DNA from: Acidobacteriota bacterium
GTDB lineage: Bacteria; Acidobacteriota; Vicinamibacteria; Vicinamibacterales; UBA2999
Assembly: GCA_016184455.1 (NCBI GenBank)
Contig: JACPCS010000135.1
Span: forward strand, 1-42,604
DNA: 42,604 nt
Direction: 5' to 3'
Under the pieces are notes generated by a model. It had not been told where the DNA came from. It saw only the letters and a list, made by a program, of their open reading frames with translations, and made no database searches. The first letter of the stretch is position 1. Each line of letters starts with the position of its first letter. The translations under genes and the position numbers were made by a program. Positions 15,976 to 26,500 of the stretch are shown here, piece after piece.

Positions 15976-18219
15976 ATGTCCCAGCCTCCAGTGCCGTTTG
16001 CGCCCGAGACGCTCGAGACGATCCAGCGCGCGTTCCGTCTGGCCACCGAGCGGCGCCACGATACGGTGAGCCTCGAGCACCTGCTGCGCTCGGCCATTGA
16101 CGAGCCGCAGGCGCGGCACGTGCTCGCCTCGTGCGGCATCGATCTCGACGCGCTGCGCAAGCAGCTGGAAGAGGTGCTCGCAAAGGCGTTCACGCCCGTG
16201 CCGCCTCCCGGCACCTCGGAGCCCGAGCCGACCAGCGCGCTCGATCGCGTGATTCAGCAGGCGATCGTGCACGCGGCGGTCTCGAGCGCCACACATGTGG
16301 ATACCGGCAGCCTCATCGTCTTCCTGCTGCAGGAAGAGGAGAGCCACGCGGCCTACTTCCTGCGGCGGCAGGGGCTCGACCGCCTGACGCTGCTGCGCGT
16401 GATCTCCCACGGCGCCAGGCCGCAGCCGGGGCCTGCAGAGACGGGCGACGTGGAGGGAGGCGCGCCGGTACCCGTCGATCCGCTCGAGGCGTACGCCACC
16501 AATCTCGTCGCGCGGGCGGCCGCGGGTCAGATCGATCCGCTGATCGGCCGCCGGCTCGAGCTCGAGCGCATGATTCAGGTGCTCTGCCGGCGGCGGAAGA
16601 ACAATCCGCTGCTCGTCGGCGAGCCGGGCGTCGGCAAGACGGCGCTGGCCGAGGGGCTCGCGCTGCGCATCCATCAGGGCGACGTCCCGGAGGTGCTCGA
16701 GGGCGCGAAGGTCTACGCGCTGGACCTCGGCGCGCTTCTCGCCGGTACGCGCTACCGCGGCGACTTCGAGGAGCGCGTCAAGCAGGTGCTCGAGCGCCTC
16801 GCGAAAGAGGAGAACGCCATCCTCTTCATCGACGAGATTCACTCGCTCGTGGGCGCCGGGGCCGCGTCGGGCGGCGCCATGGACGCCGGCAACCTGCTGA
16901 AGCCGGCGCTCGCCAACGGCACGCTTCGCTGCATCGGCTCGACGACGTTCAACGACGTCAAGCAGTCGTTCGACCGCGACCGCGCGCTGTCGCGGCGGTT
17001 TCAGAAGATCGACGTGCTGGAGCCGTCCGAGGACGAGACGCTCGACATCCTCAAGGGCCTGCGTCCGCACTACGAGGCCCATCACGGCGTCACGTACTCC
17101 GACGCGGCGCTCGAAAGCGCGGTCACCCTCTCCGCCAAGCACCTGAGGGATCTGCACCTGCCCGACAAGGCGATCGACGTCCTGGACGAGGCGGGCGCCG
17201 CGCAGAAGCTGCTGCCGACCGAGCAGCGCGCCGACACGATCGGCCCCGCGCAGGTGGAGCAGATCGTCGCCAAGATGGCGCGCGTGCCCGTGCAGGCGGT
17301 CTCGAGCGACGACCGCAAGGCGCTGGCCAGCCTGGATGTCGAGCTGAAGAAGGTGATTTACGGCCAGGATGCCGCCATCGAGGTGGTGGCCTCCGCGATC
17401 AAGCTCTCGCGGTCGGGCCTGCGGTCGCCTGACAAGCCGATCGGGAACCTGCTCTTCACCGGACCGACCGGCGTTGGCAAGACGGAGCTCGCGCGGCAGC
17501 TCGCCCGCATTCTCGGGGTCGAGTTCATCCGCTACGACATGTCCGAGTACATGGAGAAGCACGCGGTGTCGCGTCTCATCGGCGCTCCGCCCGGGTACGT
17601 CGGCTACGAGGAGGGGGGGCTGCTGATCGACGCCATCCGGAAGTCGCCGCATGCCGTGCTCCTGCTCGACGAGATCGAGAAGGCGCACCCGGACATGTAC
17701 AGCATCCTGCTCCAGGTGATGGACCACGCGACGCTGACCGACTCGCACGGACGCAAGGCCGACTTCCGCCACGTCGTCCTCATCATGACGACGAACGTCG
17801 GCGCCCGCGATCTGTCGGACAGGCGACTCGGGTTTGGCGAACCCGGCGTGGGGGCTTCGTCCCGCGGCGCGCTCGAGCGGGCGTTCACGCCGGAGTTCCG
17901 CAACCGCCTCGACGCGGTCGTCCACTTCAACGCGCTCGGCACCCCCGAGATCGAGCGGGTCGTCGACAAGCAGATCGACGAGCTGCGGACACTCCTGGCG
18001 CCAAGAGGCGTGACGATCGAGCTTGACGCGGACGCGCGCGCGTGGCTCGCCGCCAAGGGGTTCGACCGCGCGTTCGGCGCCCGGCCCATGGCGCGTCTCA
18101 TCGAGCGCGCGGTGAAGAAGCCGCTCTCCGACGCGCTGCTCTTCGGATCGCTCGCCGACGGGGGGACGGTGCGCATCGTCGTCGAGCACGACGATATTCG
18201 GTTGATGGTTGGTGGCTAG
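15976..18219 (+). CDS. clpA: ATP-dependent Clp protease ATPase subunit ClpA
   Basis: A 747-residue AAA+ unfoldase. The N-domain (1-150) has two Clp_N repeats ([16 protein letters not shown] and [20 protein letters not shown]), which dock ClpS. D1 carries Walker A GEPGVGKT (215-222) and Walker [15 protein letters not shown]2 carries Walker A GPTGVGKT (496-503) and [13 protein letters not shown]. There is no ClpB-type middle coiled coil. The loop RLGFGEP in D2 matches the position of the ClpP-docking IGL/IGF loop, so it should work with ClpP, which is not in this window. An AAGGA-like ribosome binding site precedes the ATG. It follows clpS by 109 bases. Confidence 0.97.
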   Translation: MSQPPVPFAPETLETIQRAFRLATERRHDTVSLEHLLRSAIDEPQARHVLASCGIDLDALRKQLEEVLAKAFTPVPPPGTSEPEPTSALDRVIQQAIVHAAVSSATHVDTGSLIVFLLQEEESHAAYFLRRQGLDRLTLLRVISHGARPQPGPAETGDVEGGAPVPVDPLEAYATNLVARAAAGQIDPLIGRRLELERMIQVLCRRRKNNPLLVGEPGVGKTALAEGLALRIHQGDVPEVLEGAKVYALDLGALLAGTRYRGDFEERVKQVLERLAKEENAILFIDEIHSLVGAGAASGGAMDAGNLLKPALANGTLRCIGSTTFNDVKQSFDRDRALSRRFQKIDVLEPSEDETLDILKGLRPHYEAHHGVTYSDAALESAVTLSAKHLRDLHLPDKAIDVLDEAGAAQKLLPTEQRADTIGPAQVEQIVAKMARVPVQAVSSDDRKALASLDVELKKVIYGQDAAIEVVASAIKLSRSGLRSPDKPIGNLLFTGPTGVGKTELARQLARILGVEFIRYDMSEYMEKHAVSRLIGAPPGYVGYEEGGLLIDAIRKSPHAVLLLDEIEKAHPDMYSILLQVMDHATLTDSHGRKADFRHVVLIMTTNVGARDLSDRRLGFGEPGVGASSRGALERAFTPEFRNRLDAVVHFNALGTPEIERVVDKQIDELRTLLAPRGVTIELDADARAWLAAKGFDRAFGARPMARLIERAVKKPLSDALLFGSLADGGTVRIVVEHDDIRLMVGG

Positions 18220-18259
18220 TGGTGAACCACCAACCGCCAACTACCAACCACCAACCATG
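18203..18259 (+). repeat. Heptamer repeat with inverted arms between clpA and pdxH
   Basis: The left arm ATGGTTGGTGG (18205-18215) codes for the last residues of ClpA. The right arm consists of CCAACCG, CCAACTA, CCAACCA, CCAACCA units and ends CCACCAACCAT at 18258, an exact inverse of the left end. The ATG of pdxH is formed by the last unit. The array leaves no ribosome binding site for pdxH and can fold into a hairpin. Confidence 0.65.
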
Positions 18260-18889
18260 AGTGTCTCCGACATCCGGCGCGAGTACGCGGGCGAGCCGCT
18301 CGACGAGACGCGATCCGATCCCGATCCCTTCCGCCAGTTCTCGATCTGGTTCGAGCAGGTGCGCCCGCTCGAGGAGGACCCGACCGCCATGGCGCTCGCC
18401 ACCGCGACGCGCGAGGGGCGGCCGTCGGTCCGCACCGTGCTGCTCAAGGCGGTCGATCCACGTGGGTTCGTCTTCTTCACCAACTACGAGAGCCGCAAGG
18501 CGCGCGAGCTGGCCGAGACCGGCCGCGCGAGCCTGCTCTTCGTGTGGCGTTCGGTCGAACGCCAGGTGCGCATCGAAGGGGCCGTCGAGAAGGTGAGCGC
18601 GGAGGAGTCGGATGCCTACTTCGCCACGCGCCCGGTCGAGAGCCGCTGGAGCGTGTATGCCTCGCGGCAAAGCGAGCGGCTGGACAATCGCGCCGTGCTG
18701 GAGGCGGCCTACGACGCGGCACGACGGAAGTACGGCGACACCGTGCCCCGGCCGGCGTGGTGGGGCGGCTACCGCGTCATCCCCGACGAGTTCGAGTTCT
18801 GGCAGGGGCGCGAGAGCCGCCTGCACGACCGCCTGCAGTACCGGAAACGGCTCGACGGGATCTGGATCCGCGAACGCCTGGCTCCCTGA
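18257..18889 (+). CDS. pdxH: Pyridoxamine/pyridoxine 5'-phosphate oxidase
   Basis: A 210-residue FMN enzyme that oxidises pyridoxine or pyridoxamine phosphate to PLP with O2. Family motifs are EDPTAMALATATREGRPSVR and TVLLKAVDPRGFVFFTNYES (FMN site), ELAETGRASLLFVWRSVERQ, SRWSVYASRQSE, and the C-terminal signature FEFWQGRESRLHDR with RLDGIW following. The ATG at 18257 is the family start (MSVSDIRREYAGEPL); an upstream frame from 18209 would only translate the heptamer repeat. The start codon has no ribosome binding site and lies at the end of the repeat array. Confidence 0.96.
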   Translation: MSVSDIRREYAGEPLDETRSDPDPFRQFSIWFEQVRPLEEDPTAMALATATREGRPSVRTVLLKAVDPRGFVFFTNYESRKARELAETGRASLLFVWRSVERQVRIEGAVEKVSAEESDAYFATRPVESRWSVYASRQSERLDNRAVLEAAYDAARRKYGDTVPRPAWWGGYRVIPDEFEFWQGRESRLHDRLQYRKRLDGIWIRERLAP

Positions 18890-18933
18890 GTCCCGATCTG
18901 CCACAATAGGCCGCCACCGCCACGGAGGTTGAC

Positions 18934-19617
18934 ATGCGCAAGACCGCGAGTGCCTGCGTCTTGGCCCTCCTCATCGCCCGACCCGCGCTCGCGCAAGAGT
19001 GGACCGAGTTCAAGAACACGCGGGACGGGTTTCAGGCGCTGTTCCCCGGACAGCCAGCCGTCGTGGACACGACGTGGAGATCGCAGGCGGGGTTCATGCT
19101 GCCATCGCGCGTCTACTCCGCCGAGCGCGGATCGGAACGCTATTCGGTCACGGTTGCCGATTACAGCGGCATCGAGGCGCTCGGCAAGGAGCGCGTGAAG
19201 ACGTGCCCGGCGGGCGCGGAGACCTGCCTCGGGGCGCCCAACCTGTCGGGTGTCGGCTACTGGAAGCACGACACGCGCGGCGCACCGCTCGATGCCGCGG
19301 CGCGCCTCATCAAGCGCGACGTCAAGCTGACCGGGATGTTCTGGAACCAGTTCTACAGCGTCTCCGGCATCACGCTGCAGCTCACCAGCACGGTCGATGA
19401 GTCGCGCACCTTCGCCTACGTCGTGATGCACGAGATGAAGCTCTACATCGTCGAAGCGACGGTGCCGAAGGGCGCGCCCGAGCCGGCGCTGTTCGTGTCG
19501 AGCTTCGGCCTGCTCGACAAGGATGGACATGAGCTGCGCTACCAGACGCTGTACTCGCACGAGATTCATGGCCTCAGGGAAGCTCCCGTTCCGGCCCATG
19601 CGCCGCTGCCGCAGTAG
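18934..19617 (+). CDS. Secreted protein of unknown function
   Basis: A 227-residue protein with a clean signal peptide (MRKTASACVLALLIARPALA, cleaved before QEW) and a GGAGG ribosome binding site 7 bases before the ATG. The mature protein is beta-rich: EWTEFKNTRDGFQALFPGQP resembles the short periplasmic domains that begin with a WxxFxSxxxGFxxxFPG pattern. A pair of cysteines (CPAGAETC) may form a disulfide. A CACAAT -10-like box lies at 18902-18907. The function is not recognised. Its stop overlaps the next gene by 20 bases, so the two are probably cotranscribed. Confidence 0.75.
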   Translation: MRKTASACVLALLIARPALAQEWTEFKNTRDGFQALFPGQPAVVDTTWRSQAGFMLPSRVYSAERGSERYSVTVADYSGIEALGKERVKTCPAGAETCLGAPNLSGVGYWKHDTRGAPLDAAARLIKRDVKLTGMFWNQFYSVSGITLQLTSTVDESRTFAYVVMHEMKLYIVEATVPKGAPEPALFVSSFGLLDKDGHELRYQTLYSHEIHGLREAPVPAHAPLPQ

Positions 19618-20041
19618 CGCGGTCGTTCTGCTCCTGACCCTGCCAGCCGGTGCGGGGACTGCCGCGCAGGAGCGGCCCGTCCCCAGCGATTCCAGCCGCA
19701 TCACCATTGCCGGCTGCGCGCGCGACCGCACGTTCATCGTGGCGCAGCCGGAAGGGCACGAGACACATGCCAGCCCCATCCAGTCGGGCCGCCGGTTCCG
19801 CTTGTCGGGCCCCCGCAGCGTGCTCAACGACATCCGCACGCGCGAGGCGACGATGGTGCAGATTACCGGGCTGGTCAGGAAGTCGGATCTGGCCGGCCCC
19901 GGCGGCTGGCGGCTGCTCGGCGGCCGCGTGCGCATCGGCGGCGCCATGCCACGCGATCCGGTGCGCGACCCGATGTACAACCAGACCGTCATCGACGTCG
20001 AAGGCTTTCAGCTCCTGCCCGATCCCTGTCCGGCCCGGTAG
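19598..20041 (+). CDS. Small secreted protein of unknown function
   Basis: A 147-residue protein starting at ATG 19598, which opens a good signal peptide (MRRCRSSAVVLLLTLPAGAG, cleaved near TAAQE). Longer starts at 19523 or 19568 put extra charged residues in front and are less likely. The mature part is a compact beta-rich domain (ITIAGCARDRTFIVAQPE, then MVQITGLVRKSDLAGPGGWR), with a layout like small OB-type periplasmic domains. It overlaps the upstream secreted-protein gene by 20 bases. No enzymatic motif is seen. Confidence 0.65.
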   Translation: MRRCRSSAVVLLLTLPAGAGTAAQERPVPSDSSRITIAGCARDRTFIVAQPEGHETHASPIQSGRRFRLSGPRSVLNDIRTREATMVQITGLVRKSDLAGPGGWRLLGGRVRIGGAMPRDPVRDPMYNQTVIDVEGFQLLPDPCPAR

Positions 20042-20103
20042 CGCGCCCGTCTTCGCGCTCATCACAGTCTTCGTCCGCTTCGTGGTAATGTTCGCGCTGT
20101 GAA

Positions 20104-20124
20104 ACGGCAGCGTGGCGCTGCCGT
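20104..20124 (+). other. Perfect 9-bp hairpin before the nuclease-helicase pair
   Basis: ACGGCAGCG-TGG-CGCTGCCGT is a perfect 9-bp stem with a three-base loop. It lies between the secreted-protein gene and the addB-like start at 20157. There is no T-run after it, so it is either a Rho-independent-like structure without its tail, a REP-like element or a leader hairpin. Confidence 0.4.
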
Positions 20125-20156
20125 ACCGGAGACCCGGCACGAGGACCGGGGTAGGG

Positions 20157-23100
20157 ATGGCACAGCTCGACCTCTTCGTTTCTCCTTCCGCCACTGAACG
20201 TCTCGCACGTGCCGGCACGGCGGTGCGCGCCTGTGCCCCCGGCAGCCGTGTGCTGATTGTGGGCGCCTCGCGCGGCGCCGCCGATGACCTCGCGCGCAGC
20301 GCGGCGGCGGCCGTGCGCGCCACGTTTGGCATTCAACGCCTGAGCCTGACGCAGGCGGCCGCGCGCACGGCGCTCGTCGCGCTCGCCTCGGGTCAGATGA
20401 CGCCGAGCAGCCGGCTGGGCGCGGAGGCCGTGGCGGCTCGCGCCGTCTTCGACGCGGTGCAGTCGTCTGCGCTCCGCTACTTCGGGCCGGTGGCAACGAT
20501 GCCCGGGTTCGCGCGCGCGCTCGCGCGCACACTGCAGGAGCTGCGCCTGGCCGGCATCGCGGGCGCCGCGTTGGCGCCGCTGCCGCGGGCAGGATCGGAT
20601 CTCGCCTGGCTTCTCGAGCGGTTCGACGCGTGTTTCGCGGAGGCGAGCTCGGTCGACCGGGCGGCGCTGTTTCGAACGGCGGCGGCGGTGCTCGGTGCGG
20701 CGGGGCTGCCGCGCCTGAATCATGGGCGCGGCGAGCCCCGCCCTGCGTACGATGGGGTGATCCTGCTCGACGTCGCGGTCGAGCATCTTGCGGAGCGGGA
20801 GTTTGTCGCGGCGCTGGTGTCGCATGCCGGCCGCGCGCTCGCGACCGTGCCGCATGGGGATGCAGACACGCTGGGCCACCTGCGCGGCCTGCCCGCTGCC
20901 CGTATCGAGTCGTCGGCCGACGGCGGGTCGACGGATCTGGCGCGACTGCGCCGGTACCTCTTCGCGACCGACGAAGAGCCGCCGCAGCACGACGCGCTCG
21001 ACGGTACGGTGCAGTTGTTCTCGGCTCCCGGCGAGGGGCGCGAGGCGGTCGAGATCGCGCGGCGCATCCTCGCCGAGTCGCGCCGCGGCGTTCGCTTCGA
21101 CGAGATGGCGGTCGTCGTCCGATCGCCCGCCAGCTACTTCGGTCTGCTGGAGCACGCGCTCGGGCGGGCCGGCGTGCCGGCCTGGTTCGATCGGGGCACG
21201 CGCCGGCCGCATCCAGCGGGGCGCGCCTTCCTCGCCCTGCTGGCGTGCGCGGCCGAGCAGTTGTCGGCGGTGCGCTTTGCCGAATACCTGTCGCTCGGAC
21301 AGGTGCCGGATATTGGTGACGACGGCGGCGGGTCTGCCGCGCCAGAATTGCGCGCGCGGCGAGACCTGCCCTACGTACATTCGGGGGACGAGGCCTTCGG
21401 GCTCCCGGACAGCGCGCAGCCGCTCAGCGACGAGCGGAACATCTCTGAGAGCGCAGAACCTGAGAACCAGGAACCTAAGGATCCCGGATCCCCGATCCCG
21501 GAGCCCGTCCTGATTGCCCCGTGGCGCTGGGAGCACCTGCTCGTCGAAGCGGCGGTCATCGGTCGCGATGCTGCACGCTGGCGCCGGCGGCTCGCCGGCA
21601 AAGCCGCGGAGCTCGATCGGCAGATCGCCGAAGCCGCCGGCGAGCATGGGACCGACAGCGGGCGCGTCGACGGGCTGCGGCGTATGCGGGATCAGCTCGA
21701 GCATCTCCGCCGCTTTGCGCTGCCGATCATCGAGGAGCTTGCCGCGTGGCCGCGCGCGGCGACGTGGGGCGCCTGGCTCGACGACTTTACGCGTCTGGCG
21801 CCGCGTGTGCTGCGAACCCCGGCGCACGTCCTGCGCATCCTGGCCGACTTGCGGCCGATGGCGGAGATCGGGCCCATCGACCTCGACGAGGCGCGGCGCG
21901 TGCTCGCCGATCGGCTGCTGATGCTCGAGTCGGAACCGCCGGCGCGCCGGTTCGGCCGCGTGTTCGTCGGCTCGCCGCAGCAGGCGCGGGGCCGCAGCTT
22001 CCGCGTGGTGTTCGTGCCGGGCATGGCCGAGCGGATGTTTCCGCAGAAGCCGCTCGAGGATCCGCTGCTGCTCGACGAGCTCCGCACGTCCGCCGATGCC
22101 TCGCTCCGAACCCAGCCGCATCGCCTCGCCGGCGAGCGGCTGCTCCTGCATCTGGCCGTCGGCGCCGCCTCTGAGCGGCTCTACGTGTCCTATCCGCGCA
22201 TCGAGCTCGCCGAAGGGCGGGCGCGCGTGCCGTCGTTCTATGCGCTCGACGTGGTGCGCGCGGCCACGGGGCGCATTCCGGACTACGAATGGCTGGAGGA
22301 ACGCGCGCGCGACGCGGGCAATGCCACGCTCGCCTGGCCGGCGCCCCCGCGCCCCGACGAGGCGATCGATGACCTCGAGCACGACCTCGCGGTGCTGCGG
22401 CGGCTGCTCGACGAGCGAGACCGCAATCTCGTCAAGGGACACGCGCACTATCTGCTGAAGCTGAACGAGTGCCTGCGCCGGTCGGTGATCGATCGGTGGG
22501 CGCGCGGCGAAGCGCGGTGGTCGGTGAGCGACGGGCTCATTCGCGTCGCCGACGACACGCGGGCGATGCTGGCGTCGCAGCGTCTCACGGCGCGCCCGTA
22601 TTCGCTCTCGGCGCTCCAGCGGTTCAGCGCGTGTCCGTACCAGTTTCTGCTCGCCGCGGTCTATCGGCTTCAGCCGCTCGAGCAGCCGGAGCCGCTCCAG
22701 CGCATGGATCCGCTGACGCGCGGCAGCCTGTTTCACGGGATGCAGGCCGAGTTCCTGCGCATGCTCGACGCGCAGGGACGTCTCCCCGTGACCGAGGCGA
22801 CCCTGGACGGCGTGCGCGCCGTCCTCGACCAGGTCGTCGATACGGTGGCGGCGCGAGCCTATGACGAGCTGGCGCCCGCGGTCGATCGCGTCTGGGAGGA
22901 CGAGATCGCGTCCATCCGGCGCGACCTGCACGGGTGGCTCCCGTACCTCGCGCGCGACGGCGGCGAGTGGCACCCGCGCCATTTCGAGTTCGCGTTTGGC
23001 GAGGTGCCGGGCGAGCGCGACGTGCACAGCATCCGCGACGAGGTGACGATCGAGGGCGGGTTTCGGCTCCGCGGCGCCGTCGATTTGATCGAGGAGCACC

Positions 23101-23513
23101 GCGCAATGGGGACGCTGCGCGTCACCGATCACAAGACCGGACGCCGGCCGGAGAAGCTCGACACGGTCATCGTCGGTGGGGGTGCCGTGCTGCAGCCGGT
23201 GCTGTACGGGATGGCGGTCGAGGCGGCGCTCGGCCGGCCGGTCTCGATCGGGCGGCTCTTCTACTGCACGGCGGCCGGCAGCTACACCGACCACCCGATC
23301 CCGGTGAACGACCGCACGCGCGCCGCCGGCCTCGAGGTGCTGCAGGTGATCGATCGCGCCATCGAAACGGGCTTCGTGGCGGCCGCACCCACCGAGGAGG
23401 CGTGCGGACGCTGCGACTTCCGGCCGGTCTGCGGTGCCGACGTCTTCCGCCGGGTCAGCCGCAAGCCGCAGGACCGCCTCGCCGACCTCGCCGCGCTGAG
23501 GAGCCGGCCATGA
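20157..23513 (+). CDS. addB: AddB-like Fe-S nuclease/helicase-like subunit
   Basis: A 1118-residue protein. The N-terminal two thirds is a degenerate helicase fold without a normal Walker A, as in AddB. The C-terminal nuclease domain is PD-(D/E)XK with LRGAVDLIEEHR and LRVTDHKTGRRPEKLD. Four cysteines, C826 (RFSACPYQF) and C1083/C1086/C1092 (CGRCDFRPVC), have the spacing of the AddB iron-sulfur staple around the nuclease. It should act with AddA in processing double-strand breaks. The ATG at 20157 (MAQLDLFVSPS) is chosen over 20112 because the extra residues are not family-like. It overlaps addA by ATGA. Residues 433-450 are a low-complexity insert (separate entry). Confidence 0.85.
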   Translation: MAQLDLFVSPSATERLARAGTAVRACAPGSRVLIVGASRGAADDLARSAAAAVRATFGIQRLSLTQAAARTALVALASGQMTPSSRLGAEAVAARAVFDAVQSSALRYFGPVATMPGFARALARTLQELRLAGIAGAALAPLPRAGSDLAWLLERFDACFAEASSVDRAALFRTAAAVLGAAGLPRLNHGRGEPRPAYDGVILLDVAVEHLAEREFVAALVSHAGRALATVPHGDADTLGHLRGLPAARIESSADGGSTDLARLRRYLFATDEEPPQHDALDGTVQLFSAPGEGREAVEIARRILAESRRGVRFDEMAVVVRSPASYFGLLEHALGRAGVPAWFDRGTRRPHPAGRAFLALLACAAEQLSAVRFAEYLSLGQVPDIGDDGGGSAAPELRARRDLPYVHSGDEAFGLPDSAQPLSDERNISESAEPENQEPKDPGSPIPEPVLIAPWRWEHLLVEAAVIGRDAARWRRRLAGKAAELDRQIAEAAGEHGTDSGRVDGLRRMRDQLEHLRRFALPIIEELAAWPRAATWGAWLDDFTRLAPRVLRTPAHVLRILADLRPMAEIGPIDLDEARRVLADRLLMLESEPPARRFGRVFVGSPQQARGRSFRVVFVPGMAERMFPQKPLEDPLLLDELRTSADASLRTQPHRLAGERLLLHLAVGAASERLYVSYPRIELAEGRARVPSFYALDVVRAATGRIPDYEWLEERARDAGNATLAWPAPPRPDEAIDDLEHDLAVLRRLLDERDRNLVKGHAHYLLKLNECLRRSVIDRWARGEARWSVSDGLIRVADDTRAMLASQRLTARPYSLSALQRFSACPYQFLLAAVYRLQPLEQPEPLQRMDPLTRGSLFHGMQAEFLRMLDAQGRLPVTEATLDGVRAVLDQVVDTVAARAYDELAPAVDRVWEDEIASIRRDLHGWLPYLARDGGEWHPRHFEFAFGEVPGERDVHSIRDEVTIEGGFRLRGAVDLIEEHRAMGTLRVTDHKTGRRPEKLDTVIVGGGAVLQPVLYGMAVEAALGRPVSIGRLFYCTAAGSYTDHPIPVNDRTRAAGLEVLQVIDRAIETGFVAAAPTEEACGRCDFRPVCGADVFRRVSRKPQDRLADLAALRSRP
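21452..21505 (+). repeat. Low-complexity repeat inserted in frame in addB-like gene
   Basis: Units of AGAACC/GGAACC spaced by about 9 bases, followed by GGATCCC/GATCCC units, encode a hydrophilic stretch AEPENQEPKDPGSPIPEP (about residues 433-450). The flanks are normal protein, and the segment lies in a linker before IAPWRWEHLL. It looks like an absorbed intergenic repeat. Confidence 0.55.
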
Positions 23514-26500
23514 CGACGACCGCGCACGACGCAGACGACGAGGCGCGCGCGCGCATTGCCGGCGCGCTCGACGAGACGCTGGTGGTCGAGGCGGCCGCGG
23601 GCACCGGGAAGACCACCGAGCTGGTGCGCCGCATCGTCCGCGTGATCGCCGAGGGCCTCGCCGACGTGCGCGGCGTCGTGGCCGTGACGTTCACCGAAAA
23701 GGCCGCCGGCGAGTTGAAGCTGCGGCTCCGGCAGCGGCTCGAGGTGGAGCGGCAGCAGACGGCGGATCCGCAGGCCGCGTCGCGCCTCTCGGCCGCGGTT
23801 CAGAACCTCGAGGAGGCACACGTCAGCACCATCCACGGTTTCTGCGCCGACCTGCTGCGCGAGCGTCCCGTCGAGGCGGGCGTCGATCCCATTTTCCGGG
23901 TGCTGACGGAGGCGCAGGCGCGGGCGCTCTTCAATCAGGCGTTCGATGTCTGGCTGCAGCGGCAGCTCGAGCAGCCGTCGGAAGGCGTGCGGCGATCGCT
24001 CAGGCGCACGAGCCGCGGGTTCCGGCCAGGCGAGGCGGATGAGGACGGGCCGATCGAGCGGCTGCGGCGCGCTGCGTGGGAGCTCACCGAGTGGCGCGAC
24101 TTCCGCGGCCCCTGGTCGCGCGAGCCGTTCGATCGGGCCGCCGCCGTCCTGCGTGTGATCGAGCTCGTGCATACATGCGCGGACCTGTCCGCGCATCCGT
24201 CGTATGCCGGTGACAACCTGTTCGTCGACACGGCGCCCGCCAGGCGTCTGAGCGCCGACCTCCGGCGGACGAACGTGGACGATCTCGACGATCTCGAATC
24301 GCGGCTCGTCGAGCTGCGGCGCAACCGCGACTTCCGGAGAGCGCGAAAAGGCAGCGGGCCGACCTACGGCAAGGGGGTGACGCGGGCGCAGGTGCTCGAC
24401 GCGCGGGACGGCCTGATGGCCGCGCTCGATGAGTTCCAGCGACACGCCGACGCGGAGCTGGCGGCGCTCCTGCACGACGAGCTGCTCGACTGCGTCGACG
24501 AGTACACGCGGCTGAAGACGCGCGCGGGCGTCATGGACTTCCTCGACCTGCTCCTGCGGGCGCGTGATCTCGTGCGCGACCGCGCCGACGTGCGCGCCCA
24601 CTTCCAGGCGCGCTTCACGCACATCTTCGTCGACGAGTTCCAGGACACCGACCCCCTGCAGGCGGAGCTCCTGCTGCTGCTCGCGTCAGCCGACCCTGCT
24701 GAGACCGACTGGGAGCGCGTGGTCCCGCTCCCCGGCAAGCTGTTCATCGTCGGCGACCCGAAGCAGTCGATTTACCGGTTCCGCCGCGCCGACGTCGACA
24801 CGTACCTGCGCGTCTGCGCGCAGCTGACGCGGGCGGGTGCCCGGCACCTGGAGCTCCGAAAGAGCTTCCGCAGCGTGCCGAACATCCAACGCGTCGTCAA
24901 CGCGGCGTTCCGCCCGGTGATGGACGGCAACCCCGAGACGCTGCAGGCCGACTACGTGCCGCTCGAGCAGGTACGTCCTGACCACGCCGCGCAGCCGTCG
25001 GTGGTGGTGCTCCCGGTTCCGGAGCCGTACGCCCAGCGGTTCATTGCCGCCAGGCAGATCGAACGGTCGCTTCCCGATGCTGTCGGTGCGTATGTCGACT
25101 GGCTCGTCAAAGAGAGCGGGTGGACGGTCACCGAGCGCCGGGAAGCCGAGAGGCGTGTGCCGATTCAGGCGCGCCACATCTGCATTCTGTTCCGCCGGTT
25201 CCTCAGCTACGGCGACGACGTCACGCGCCCATACGTGGAGGCGCTCGAGGCGCGGGGCATCCGGCACCTGCTGGTCGGCGGGAAGACGTTTCACGATCGT
25301 GACGAGATCGAGACGCTGCGCGCGGCGCTCATGGCCATTGAATGGCCGGACGATCAGCTCTCGGTGTTCGCCACGCTGCGCGGCGGGCTGTTCGCGATTG
25401 GCGACGAGGAGCTCCTCGAGTACTACCAGACGAGCCGGAGCTTCCATCCGTTCCGCCCGCCGGACGGCCTCCCGGCGCACCTCGAGCCGATCCGCCAGGC
25501 GCTGACGCTCGTCGCGACGCTGCATCGCGCGCGGAATCGGCGGCCGGTGGCCGACACGATTGCGGCGCTGCTCGCCGAGACGCGCGCGCACGTCGGCCTG
25601 GTGCTGCGTCCGGGCGGGGAGCAGGCGCTCGCCAACGTGCTGCACGTGGCCGAGCTGGCGCGGCAATACGAGATGAACGGCGGGATGTCGTTTCGCGGGT
25701 TCGTCGAGTCGCTGCAGGCGGAAGCGTCGGTTCGACAGCCGGCCGAGGCGCCGATTCTCGAGGAGGGAAGCGACGGCGTGCGCCTCATGACGGTGCACAA
25801 GGCGAAAGGGCTCGAGTTCTCCGTGGTCATCCTCGCCGATCTCACGGCGCGCCTCACGCCGTACGATGCATCCCGACATCTCGATCCGCGGCGCCAGGTG
25901 TGTGCGCTTCGGATCGGCGGGTGGTCGCCCGCGGATCTCAACGATCACCGCGACGTCGAGCTCGAGCGCGAACGGGCCGAGGGCGAGCGCATCGCGTACG
26001 TCGCCGCCACACGCGCGCGCGACCTGCTGGTGGTGCCTGCCGTGGGCGACGAGCCATATGCCGAAGGCTGGCTCGCGCCGCTGAATCGGGCGATGTACCC
26101 GGCCGAGGATGTGCGGCGGCAGCACGCACCCGCGCGGGGCTGCCCGATGTTCAAGAGCCGCGATACCGTGCTCAGGCGGCCCGATGGTGACCCGGCGTCG
26201 TGTCTCACAGTCTGCCCCGGCGAGCATCGGATTCCGGTAGACGTGGCGTCCGGCCTCAGCCGGGCCGCGACTGACGAAGAGGTCACGGTTGTGTGGTGGG
26301 CGCCCGATGCGCTCGCGCTTGGTGCCGAGCCGTCGTTCGGGTTGCACCGTGACGACCTCATCGTCCGCGACGTGGCGCCGGCGATCCTGCAGCAGCGGCT
26401 CGCCGAGTATCACGCATGGCGCGACGCGCGGGAGGAGGCGCGTGCCTCCTCCGCCGCGCCGTCGATCGACGTGGTCACCGCGACCGAGCTGGCGCTCTCG

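Noticed and set aside
15754..18240. An open frame of 828 codons on the minus strand opposite clpS and clpA
   Set aside because: Antisense to well conserved clp genes; no domain, no start context.
19989..23294. An open frame of 1101 codons on the minus strand
   Set aside because: It mirrors the addB-like gene, is Arg/His-rich without domains, and spans several plus-strand gene boundaries; a shadow.
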